Shown here piece by piece: positions 20,978-31,245 of a DNA stretch of 64,000 nucleotides. The DNA lies in the NCBI GenBank assembly GCA_037501455.1, contig CM074863.1, forward strand, positions 61,857,501 through 61,921,500, written 5' to 3'. The notes below the pieces were generated by a model. The model ran no database searches. It saw only the letters and a list, made by a program, of their open reading frames with translations, and had not been told where the DNA came from. The stretch's first letter is position 1. Every line of letters begins with the position of its first letter. A program made the position numbers and the translations under genes. The stretch is from Lantana camara. Lineage: Eukaryota; Streptophyta; Magnoliopsida; Lamiales; Verbenaceae.

Positions 20978-22882
20978 TCAAATAACTCCTCGATGTGAGG
21001 CAGGGTATTTGTTCTTCACGGTCATCCGATTCAGCTCACGGTAGTCTATACACATTCGTAGCGTTCCGTCTTTCTTCTTTACAAATAGAACGGGAGCACC
21101 CCACGGAGAAATGCTCGGACGAATGTAACCGCAAGCTAGAAGCTCATCAAGCAGCGTCTTTACCTCCTTTAACTCTGCGGGAGCCCTTCTGTAGGGAGTC
21201 TTCGAAAAAGGCTCTGCTCCGGGATAAAGGTCGATTACGAATTCAATGTCCCTATCGGGTGGCAAAGAACCCAATGTCTCAGGGAACACATCGGCATACT
21301 CCCGCACGACCTCCGTCTCCTCAAGTTTAGCCTGATCCTTCGGTCTATTCAAAAGATAGGCTACGAAACCTGTCGCACCGTCCCGGACCAGTTTACTCGC
21401 CTCAACGAAAGAAATAAACGGGCTTGACTTCACCTTCTCGCCCTTAAACACCACTGAACCAAAAGAAACCTTCTTCTCCCGACAATCCATCTGAGCCCCA
21501 TGTTCAGATAACCAATCCATTCCGAGGATTACATCATACCTCTTCATTGGCATTTCAATCAAATCGGCGGGGAAAACCCTATCTTCAAAACTCACTGGAC
21601 AACCCCGATAAATCCTGCAAGTAACAAGACTACCGCCAAGAGGCGAACTAACCACATAATCATGCGCACAGAGGGTAACAGGCAAGCACAACGAAGAAGT
21701 AAGATCCCGAGAAATAAATGAATGAGATACCCTGGGATCGAACAATGCATGGAATGTAGTGCCATGAATGCTTACGGTACCTTCAATCACGACATTAGGA
21801 TCAAGATTTGCAGCTTCCTCTTCCTCGGCCCCGAGTGCATAAGCTCTAGCCTGAATTGCGGGCCTCTGATTATTCCCCGCTGCCTGTCCTGGCCTTTTGT
21901 TCGGGCATTGATTAAGCATGTGATCCGGCGAACCACAACCGTAGCACCTCTTGTGAAGTTTGAAGCAATTTTCAACAAGATGATTACCCTTGCAATATTT
22001 GCATTGGACTTGAGGTGGTGCCGGTAAGGCTAGAGGTTGAGCCTTTTGTCCTGCCGGCTTGAATTGCTTGTTTTGAGGCTTTACCGGTGCAAAAGCTTGG
22101 TAAGCTGGCCTTTTTCCATATTTATTCTGACCTCCGGAGCTAGAACCTTGTACAGTCTGAAAAGTCTTCCTCCTCCTTGCAACCACTCGATTCTCTACCT
22201 TCAAAGCCTTCTCGGTGACTAACGCCCAAGTGTCGGTATCAACCGCTTCGAGTGCATCCTTCATATCCTCTCTTAACCCTCGAAGAAACTTCAAAGCCTT
22301 ATGGCGGTCATCATTGGCAATGTTGGGAGCATACCTTGACAAACGGTCGAACTCATCAATGTATTCGATGACTGTCTTCTCACCTTGCTTCAAATCCATG
22401 AACTCTTGGAGTCTTCGGTCCCTAGCTGCGATTGGAATATACTTGTTACGAAACTCCCAAGTGAATGTTTCCCATTTAATCTCATCACCGGCGGCATCCA
22501 AACGGGCTCGGATGCTAATCCACCAACTATAAACCGGACCTTGCACCATTGTGAGGGTGCACCTTGCCTTCTCAGCTGATTCACATGGTATCAATTCCCA
22601 AATTCTTTCTATTTGGATTAGCCACTCTTCAGCTTGGGTATCATTTCCACCTTCAAACTTGGGGGGATTTTGATTCCTGAACTCCCGTAAAATGTGAGTG
22701 ACTTGCCCTCCTTCATGATTGACAACCGGAGGTGTATTCTGGCGATATCGGGTATCCAAATATGCACATAATCTCGCCATGAATCCCTCAGGTTCCATGT
22801 TGTTCTCGGCTTGGGGGGAACGATCCCGGTGATGTCTATGGCCCGGAGACCTGTCACGATGATGATCTCTTCTCGGAGGCAT
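20978..22882 (-). pseudogene. gag: Element C gag, protease and RT N-terminus
   Basis: One long open frame. I place the start at [13 protein letters not shown] (22882) because B and E start the same way; the frame extends 8 codons upstream. Numbering from the extended frame: Arg/His-rich N-terminus, gag domain ~90-240 ([15 protein letters not shown]...FRNKYIP, '[20 protein letters not shown]'), two CCHC knuckles at 302-335, protease at ~385-480, linker, then the first RT motifs ([17 protein letters not shown]). The protease active site should read DSGA; here it is DPRV (D390, P391, R392), so cleavage is probably lost. The frame runs out at NKYP through a one-base deletion. Gag itself looks intact. 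Confidence 0.9.
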
Positions 22883-23051
22883 ACTATAACATCCAAAGAA
22901 TTCCAATACACATGCGTGCGGTTAGTACATGATCATGTGCACAATTCATAGAAATTCAAGTAAATGAGGCACATAAATGCACATAACCACATTGTCCTAA
23001 TCCGAACGACCTAGACAAACTCAACACGACTGCAGAGCTTCGGTTTTGCAA

Positions 23052-23067
23052 CCGGGCTCTGATACCA
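23052..23067 (-). other. Primer binding site of element C
   Basis: TGGTATCAGAGCCCGG on the minus strand, 8 bases inside the upstream LTR; complementary to initiator-Met tRNA. Confidence 0.92.
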
Positions 23068-24674
23068 CTTTCAGATGTAGCGCCCAGAACGGTGGGCCAC
23101 CACATCCCCCGCACTTAAACCCGAACCCGCATATGAAATGGATTTCCATACATGAGTCCAAGCCTAAGCGAACGGGAACCTACACTCACCTACTAGGCTA
23201 AGCGGGGCTAAAACTCGAACAGAGCGCGCAAAACAAACAGAGAAGAATGCGGAAGCAATATCATAAGGATCGCAAAGGAGCTTTATACTAACATATACAT
23301 CATATACAACGGCTTGCCGGCCCAAAAATAGGTCAAGTATATACATCAAAATTTCATAATCCCCATAAGACATAATTAGAATTCGGGTACAATTCATAAA
23401 AGTAATCAAAATGCAGCAGGTAAATATGCCGACTCGACCTAAACTCGAAAGTACGACACGACCGACGCACTTCCCCGCCTAGCTCAAGAAACCTGTAACT
23501 AAAGTGTTAAAAGGAAGGGGTCAGTCAAACTCGACTGAGTGAGGGGGGCTAACGCACACCCACACCATAAATACATATAGAGCATAGCATAAAATCAAAA
23601 GGGGTTGATCATGAACTGAGCTAGGGTTTTACGTATCCAATCATTTTTGAAACATACATATAATACAAAGGAAATCCTAACTCGTTTCACAACCACCAAA
23701 GCATAAAAGAAACATAAACGCCCGGCGAGTACGGACCTCCTCAACTCCTCATACAAATCATAAATACATAAGAATGCATGAATTCATAACTCCTCAACGC
23801 CTTGGTGATCGGGAATCAAACCCTCTCCACCCATATGGATTCTATATACATACGGGGTAGCTAACCCACGATATGCCTTCCCCGGTTATTCGCCGAGGGC
23901 TCAAGGTAATAGCGCCTTCTCAACCTCCAAGAGTCGCACGCCACAACCTCAAATGGGATGTGCACAGGCTTAACTCGACGGCCCTTGCCGACCCGGGCGT
24001 CCTTACCCACAATCCCTGGGCCCGGATTCATAAGAAACATACCAATAATCCCATCTTTCAGGGCACATCTCACGGAATCATAAAGGAAACGTACAAAGGA
24101 TTCAAAATCATAAGCTCATATACGCCCATACTTATACCATTTTCATAAATTCGAAAAAGGGATTCATAAAATCATAAACGTATCATAAGCATTCGTATTT
24201 AACCATATAATACATATATAGCCACATGCGGGATACGAAATCAATAACATAAAGGCCATAGGTCGTTTATCTACAGGAAAAGATCCTAACCCTCACCTTG
24301 AAGTGGAAGCGGAGTGAAAATCAGACAAAAGAAGCAACCGGACACCTACACCTCAGGCTCTTTAACTTCGTGAAGAGGCTCTGAAACAAAAGAACGTAAG
24401 ACCCGAGACTTAGACTCAAATACGTACCAATTAGACGCTCGGAAATGCTTAGGGATGCAATTAAGGCAAATGAAATGCATAACCATGACAAATGAATCCT
24501 ACCAAATCATATTCACACAATTCATAGAAAATAAGATCATAAGTTCAAAACAAGGCACATAATGCGTAAAATAACAAGCTAACGATGCATACGAATCATA
24601 AACGACGAAAAAAAGAAACAAAGAAAAACAACGGAGCGATAAAACGAGCAATTGCTGCCGCCATATTTTCAAAT

Positions 24675-24890
24675 GACACGGCCGTGTTGAGTTTTAATTC
24701 AAAATGGACACGGCCGTGTCCGGTTAAAATAAATTCAGGATCTTAATTCGAGAGGCTGACACAGCCGTGCTGAGTTTCAGTACAAAATGGACATGGCCAT
24801 GTCCGGTTTTATAAAAATAAATTGGTCCAAGTCGAGAGGCTGACACGGCCGTGTCCAAAACATGCACAAAGCTGACACGACCGTGTTGGC
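24675..24890 (-). repeat. Dyad cluster, C-type, in the chimeric LTR
   Basis: Six GACACGGCCGTGTC dyads in the same 84-bp frame as 16979-17192, generally better preserved than in the 3' LTR. Confidence 0.85.
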
Positions 24891-25371
24891 CTATCGTCTT
24901 CGGAAAAAAATAACAGCAGCAACAGTGTTTCAGCAGCAAAAACAGGGCAAAGAAGCAGAGCAAGCACGCAGCAGCAACAACAACTAATTCAAGCCACAAA
25001 ACTCAAGTAAATCATAGCAAAGCACTTCATAATCAACATATAATCTCCCAATCAACACAAAAGCTCAAGAATCCACATATATATCAAGAATTCTCATGCA
25101 AGAAATCGAATTCCATCAATGGCAACTTCCACCATGCTCAACCATATTCAAAGATCTTTCCAATGTTATGTGGCTCAAATCATGGTTTAAAGCGACGCGA
25201 AAATGGTGTAGGTTTGAAGTTAAATTTCGGCGAAGTGGCGACACAATTTTCAAACGGTTATATCTCACAATCTTGAATGAAATTTGAAGTGATTCCAATT
25301 GGAGAATGTTCTAGACTCCAAAATGTTTCTAGAATTAAAATTTGAGGCCAAAGAGAGCACAAACGAAGTCG

Positions 25372-25491
25372 ACACGGCCGTGTAAAAATTGGCCTGGAAG
25401 CTGACACGGCCAAGTGGGAGCAGATTATTTTCCATCTCCAACCTTGTACACGGCCATGTTTGGAATGAACTGAGGCTTGACACGGCCGTGT
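25372..25491 (-). repeat. Dyad cluster, B-type, in the chimeric LTR
   Basis: ACACGGCCGTGT-like dyads at 25372, 25404, 25448 and 25480 (steps 32, 44, 32), identical in layout to 12902-13021. Confidence 0.85.
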
Positions 25492-26339
25492 TGGGTAATC
25501 TTTTCCAAAAATCAACAGTAAAGCAGCAGGGGGTCGACGGGGGTGGTTCCCAAACCACCCCAAATCACATTCCAATCAATATTCAACCCCAAAACACCCA
25601 AATTCAAGGTATATCACATATATATCTAACACATTGGACTTCGAAATGAGCCCGAACACCCAAAACACGAAACTCACGCTATTTATTTTCCCCCCAAATA
25701 AGGCACATAAACATAAAATCAAGGCATGTAAGAGTTATTAAATCGAAACACGTAACGAGAGGAGTACATTGCTTACCTTGGATCGTTAATCGAACGAACG
25801 GAGGCGGAGTTCTTGAGCTTGAAAAGGTCGGGTGGTTTTCTTCCTTTTTCTTCTCTTCTCTCACTTTTCTTTTGTGAGAATCGAACCAAGTGAAGAAAGA
25901 AAATGGTTCGGTCCCTTTTCTAGAGCCAAGAAACAGGTCGGCTAAAACGGGTAGGATCAAACGGTATCCGGTCCAACCAGATCGAATTTTAAAACGGTAG
26001 GGCTATCAAACGGATTTAGAAAAATACGAAGTTAATTTCATCGCATCCGAATCATCAAATAGAATTCAATGATAAGGGGTCGGAATTCGAATTTGAATTC
26101 GAATTCCCGAGCTCAAGGTAGCCACGAAGGTCGAAAACACCCTAATTATAATTAGGCTCTTATTTTTTCAAGTATTGGGCATTCGAGTCCAAGCATCTTA
26201 ATTAAATCCAAATCGCATACAACTTAAATAAATTACACATTGACATTTAAAACATGCGAGTTCACATAAATCACAAAAATATTGAATTAAACTATCTCGT
26301 GACGCAATAACTGGAATGCCGAAGAAGAGGGGCGTTACA

Positions 26340-27556
26340 TATGAGAATTGATAAAGGATCTACACTTGTGTAAGCAAGTTGATCTCTTATTGTGTATGTC
26401 ATTCATATGCCATAATGGAGTCCTTGGCCAAGGCAGTGGATCGATATCAAGAAATAGGTTTCTTGGATCGAGATCAAATGGGTATGAAATGCACTTAACT
26501 TTAAGATCGAGATTATTAGGGTTCTAATTATTCCCTTGCCCTAGATCTTAATTGAAAGATGGGATATGGGAGGAATTTATCTCACATATGTCAATGACTT
26601 AAAGGTTCTTTCGAATTGAGATATTCTTATTCAGCTAGGGGTCACACACCTGTTGTTAGATTATGGTAATGTGAATTGTGGACTGATTAATTAACAAGGA
26701 ATTGATTAATTAGGGTCATTGCTAATTGAATTAAGAACCTAGAGGGTCACACACAAATTCCCGGTCACGAGGGTAAAGGCTTGAATCGATTAAACGAGTT
26801 GATCGAACTAATAAGTGATTAGTTGGGGACCACACGTGTGATTCATACGTGTTGGACACGTATCGTAGGCGTGACACGTGTCACGTGAATGTGGTGATTA
26901 AATAATTAATATTAATTAATTATTTAACGGACTTTAATTTAATAATGAATTATAATTAAAGTCATAATTTGGAGATATTAAGTCTAATAAATAATTATTT
27001 GTGAATTAATTAATTATTAGCTTTAAGTTATTTATTATGTATAAATAAATAATTAAATATAATATCTAAAAGGGTTAGATATTTATTCTTGCTAAACAAG
27101 TTGGTCAGAATGAGACTTTTGGACAAAGTAAGGAGTCTTTTTATCCAAGCAAAGAATCAAATAGCAAAGGATTAGGCGTTCGAACCCCTTAGCTATAAAT
27201 ACAAGGGGTCCGAACCCCTTGTAGCGGGATACACAATCTCCTATTATTTCACATAAACCCTAGAGCCTAAACAGTAAATATAGAACTAGCATACTCCCTG
27301 TTTAGATCGTGATCGAGGTTGATGTGAACTATTTCTCTAGAGGGCTGCTTTCGTGGACTCTTGAAAGATTCGAAGGAGCTTTGGGGACTTGTTGCTTGAA
27401 GAGCATTTGCGGGCGGCTCAAACGTGTCAAGAAAACATCGATCTAAGTGAGTTTCTTAGAACCCTACAGATTAGGAATAAGACTTGCAAGATTCGATCTT
27501 CTTTTGGCAAAATTATTTAAATCCGCTGCCTCTTTTTTTTTTGCGTTTTCCCAACA
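26340..27556 (+). mobile_element. Older copia-type LTR, 3' part (copia 3)
   Basis: Aligns with the second half of the copia LTR at 28385-30641 ('CTCTTATTGTG', 'GGAGTCCTTGGCCAAGG', 'AGCTAGGGGT', the CACGTG-rich stretch) and ends CCCAACA at 27556, beside a primer site. The LTR's first part is lost at the junction with the chimeric gypsy LTR. CACGTG G-boxes lie at 26833, 26875 and 26882. Confidence 0.8.
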
Positions 27557-27558
27557 AG

Positions 27559-27571
27559 TGGTATCAGAGCC
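27559..27571 (+). other. Primer binding site, copia 3
   Basis: TGGTATCAGAGCC two bases after the LTR end. Confidence 0.88.
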
Positions 27572-28086
27572 ACCTTGCCATGCTTATTTCTGATTCTTCT
27601 CTTTAACTTCAAATTTGGTAGAAATTCTTACATTTAGATGTGATTGAGTATTTATGAGTTTTTTAGAAATCCAAGAATAATTGAATCAGTTTTTTTCCTG
27701 AAATTTTTGAAAACGTTTTTTGAAAATTTTGATTAGAACTGTTTTGAATCAAACTTGATTAAATCGTATTTTTAATTTCTGGATTAAATTTATTTTTTGA
27801 AAAACTTGTAATACGAAATTGAAACGCAAAACGAAACGCGAGCCAAGGCGTGCTAAGGTGTCCGCACAGCACAGCAGTCCCACAACTTCGTGGGACTGTC
27901 CGCACATCACTCCCACAATCGCGCGGGAGTCCGCCTGCTAGTGCCTAGGCGCGACTAGCAGCAGCTCCCGCATTCGTGTGTGAGCCTCCAACCATCGCCC
28001 GGCCTGTCCCAGCCATCCCGTCCATGCCGCCTAGGCCTGCCCGGACACACTACACGCCTAGAGCGCAGGGATACGTGCTATGCGCG
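27572..28086 (+). other. Copia 3 leader with GC-rich stem-loops
   Basis: AT-rich 5' half, then a GC-rich block from about 27835. A 9-bp stem CAGTCCCAC (27875-27883) / GTGGGACTG (27890-27898) has loop AACTTC. A second stem ACTCCC/GGGAGT is at 27909-27930. The same hairpin recurs, with compensating changes, in the other two copia leaders. No coding region. Confidence 0.7.
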
Positions 28087-28384
28087 TGCTATAAAGAGTG
28101 CCCTTAAAAGCCGATTATATATCCGCTTTAGTACTTTTCTTTTGTAAATCACAGACAATCTTTGAATAATAAATGAACTTTGGCAACACTTCTTTATATG
28201 CTCTTGTTTGATTGTATGATTACTTTAATTGCTCATGTATAAGGACTCCCCTAATAAATATGATTTGTAGGACTCAACCATTTAGGTGAAATGGTTCATG
28301 ATACGAGCCCTATATCACATAAGTCATGATTAGAAATCACTCCAAGCCGATGAGTCCTAAAGATAGTGGGGGTGTCGTCTTGAC
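28087..28384 (+). mobile_element. Copia 2 LTR, first segment
   Basis: Starts TGCTATAAAGAGTGCCC and aligns with the first 290 bp of the LTR at 28385. It is interrupted by the complete copia insertion and resumes at 38433 ('TCGTTCGAGGCTTGC'). It supplies the TTGAC target site. Confidence 0.8.
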
Positions 28385-30641
28385 TGTTAGGAATAGTGCC
28401 CTAGAAAGTCGATTAGTCATAATCCGTTTTGGGACTTTCCTAGTATCACAGACAATCTTTGAATAATATACGATTGATTAACATCATAGGCAAACACTTC
28501 TTTATATGCTCTTGTTTGGTATGCGTTTACTTTAGCTGTGCATGTATGAGAACTCCCCTAATCCTGATGACCTTAGGACTCTACCATTTAGGTGAAATGG
28601 TTCATGAAACGAGCCCTATATCACATAAGTCATGATTAGTAAAATACTCCAAGCCGATGAGTCCTACAGACAGCGGGAGTGTCAACCTGACTCCTCTAAG
28701 GCTTGCTTGTGGCATCACGCCCTCAAGAAGGACCACCTTGTTTCATGGAGGTGCAAAGTGTATAGTTGATACGTGCGTGATACATGAGGGTGCTTACTTC
28801 AATAAGTAAGTTCGCTGAGGTGCCCCGTGTGAGAAGATTCCTAAATGGGAAAGGAAGTTTCTATTTCAGGAAATGGAAACTTCCAGATTAGGAAATATCT
28901 CACGAGTCATTGATGTGATTAATTGATCCTTAGACTTGAGGTTCCATGTCATTTTATGAGTTAACTCTGTAGTCTTTGGTATAAGCTTTAAAGGGTGTCA
29001 CCTTAGACAACTGATTCAAGGCTTATGCTGGGGCTGCACAAGTGACTCATGAAAGTGAATGAGAATCAAGAAAGGACCTACACTTGCATATGCAAGGTGA
29101 TCTCTTATTGTGTGAGTCATTCATATGCCATATGGAGTCCTTGGCCAAGGCAGTAGATCAAGACATCAAGAAAAGGGTTTCTTGGATTGAGATCAAATGG
29201 ATATGAAATGCACTTAGCTTTAAGACCAGATTATTAGGGTTCTAATTATTCTCTTACCCTAGATCTTGGTTGAGAGATAATAAGTAGGAGGATTGTATCT
29301 CACGTGAATCAATGACTTAAAGGTTCTGTCGAATCCGAACATTCCAATTCAGCTAGGGGTTAAACACCTGTTGCTAGACTATGGTCGTTTAATCTGTGGA
29401 CTGATAAATTAATTAGTGAATTAATTAATTAGGGTCACTGCTAATTGAATTGAGAACCTAGAGGGTCACACACAACAACTTGGTTACATGAGTTGAGGCT
29501 TTAAAATGATTAAACGAGTTAATCGGGCCAAAGGGTTCCACACGTGTGGGTCACGTGCGTGACACGTGTCCTTCATGGACATGTGTGCATGTGCGTGGAT
29601 ATTTATTTGGTGATTAAATAATTAATGTGTTAATTATTTAATAGACTTTGGTTTAATTTTGAATTAAAAAGAAAGTCTTATTTTGGAGAAAAATAATCTA
29701 GTTAATTAATTGTGAATTAATTAATTAGATAAAATAAGTTATTTATTTTAAATAAATAAAGTATAAAATTATCCAAAAATAGTTTGGATATTTTAGCTCT
29801 CTTAAAAGTTGATTTGAATTTGAATTCAAAGTCAAAGTTGGAAATTACTTGATGATCCAGTAATAGGAGAGAGGGACCAAATCCTTGCCCCATAAGGACT
29901 AGGTTCGACGTCCCTCTCCCTCTCCTATATATAGAGCTCCCCTTAGAGCTAATCGAGAATTCTTTTAGTTCATATGTTGAACACCATCCTTTCTCCAAGA
30001 TAATCGAAACCCTAGGTTAAGCCTAAACACTAACTTGAGAACTAGCATCCTTACTAGTTAGATTGTAGACAAGTTGGTGGACTATCTCTAGAGAGCTTCA
30101 AGTTAGAAGTTTTGAAGATTCGAGCTTTACCAAAAAGGGGGGATCAAGCAAAACGATCAGAAGGGATGATGAAACGATTCTGAACCCAACATGAAATGAT
30201 GAAAAAAAATGAACCAAAGAAGATGGCGAAAACCGTTCGTCCATATCCTGAAGGATGAATTTTTTCACGAGGGTTTTGTGACTGGAAGTTTTCTACTTCC
30301 GCAAAACTGGTTTCCGAATGGAGTTTCAATCATCTCTTTCTCGTTTCATGTTTCTTTCTTTATGTTGTATTGTTAAGAACTTCTATAACATGATTTGAAT
30401 CCAGGTTGGTGCGGATTGTTATCCCTACAATGGATTCTGAAGTGGAAAGAGACTTTCGAGGAACGGGTTGCCATTACCGCATGAAGCGCGTTTGAGGGCG
30501 GCTCAAAACGTGTCATGAAAGCTACTACTCAAGTGAGTTTCTTGATCTCTACGAATTTGGATACACGATTGCGAGTCCAAGATCCTTTTGTTGGGAAATT
30601 TTTTTAAAATTCCGCTGCTTTCTGATTCCTGTTTTCCAACA
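28385..30641 (+). repeat. Copia 5' LTR
   Basis: TGTTAGGAATAGTGCCC...TTTTCCAACA. The promoter shows three CACGTG G-boxes (29541, 29552, 29563), a fourth that has mutated to CATGTG, and a TATA box TATATATAG at 29926-29934. The stretch 29600-29790 is AATTAATT-rich. The open frame at 29998-29717 minus is an artefact. Confidence 0.93.
29541..29934 (+). promoter_or_regulatory. Copia promoter: G-box cluster and TATA box
   Basis: Three perfect CACGTG cores within 30 bp, about 360 bp upstream of TATATATAG. The 3' LTR (37325-37369) has four. CACGTG flanked by A/G and T/C is the binding core of plant bZIP/bHLH factors in light and abscisic-acid responses; whether they act here is inference. Confidence 0.7.
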
Positions 30642-30643
30642 AG

Positions 30644-30656
30644 TGGTATCAGAGCC
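30644..30656 (+). other. Primer binding site of the copia element
   Basis: TGGTATCAGAGCC, initiator-Met type, two bases after the 5' LTR. Confidence 0.93.
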
Positions 30657-30914
30657 ACCTCGTTCATCGTGTTTCTGATTCGTCTCAATTATTCTGAATT
30701 TGGTAGAAATTCTTAGGCTTAGATGCGAATTAGGTATTCGTGAGTTCTTTTATAAAGCCTGAATTACGAAACTGTAATTTTTCTTGAATTTCTGAAACTG
30801 TTTTCTTAAATTGTGTTTTTGAAAAACGTTTGGATTCAAATCTGTTTAAATCGTGTTTTTTGAATTTTGGATTGTTGTTGGTTTTGAACTAAAAGTACGA
30901 AACACGAAATCGTG

Positions 30915-31245
30915 TTACGAAAACACGAGCCTGGACATGCTAAGACGTAGCACGCCCAAGCCCGCGCGCCCGCTCGGCCAGCAGTCCCGCCACCGCGCGG
31001 GACTGCCCGCCGCTGTCGCCCGCCAGCGCCTAGGCGAGCCCGCACATTCTTCCCGCAACCGCGCGGGAGCCCGCCGGCCACGCCCGCCCGTCCCCGCCCA
31101 GCTGATGGGGGCAACGCGCGCGCGCTGGGAGCTCACGCTGCCGGCTGCGCGCAGCGCTAGTGCGCACGTCCATGCGTGCGATGCTGCGCGTCTGTCGGGC
31201 TTGGTCTCGGGCGGGGGTGCAGTCCGTTCCGGGCCCTTTTTTTCG
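30915..31245 (+). ncRNA. GC-rich leader with perfect stem-loops
   Basis: A GC-rich island in an AT-rich element. Stem GCAGTCCCGC (30981-30990) / GCGGGACTGC (30997-31006) has loop CACCGC; a second stem TCCCGC (31051-31056) / GCGGGA (31063-31068) has loop AACCGC. Position and conservation suggest an RNA signal such as packaging or dimerisation. The 133-residue frame across it has the composition of GC-rich non-coding DNA and no family motif. Confidence 0.6.

Larger units (their letters stand above)
23076..26339 (-). mobile_element. Chimeric upstream LTR: B-type U3 joined to C-type U5
   Basis: 3264 bp with proper termini (TGTAACGCCCC at 26339, GGGCGCTACA at 23076). From 23076 to about 25148 it is nearly identical to C's 3' LTR. 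From about 25149 to 26339 it stops matching C and instead matches B's LTR (12665-13839). Donor AAG/GTAAGC at 25776 comes from the B part, acceptor TTACAG at 23493 from the C part. It carries both dyad clusters. The flanks do not match: GAGGT beside 15380, TATGA beside 26339. C lies inside B's leader, so recombination between C's upstream LTR and B's neighbouring upstream LTR, deleting B's primer site, explains the structure. Confidence 0.88.

Noticed and set aside
29717..29998. 93-residue minus frame repeated at 37501-37782
   Set aside because: Antisense of the copia promoter; identical because the LTRs are identical.
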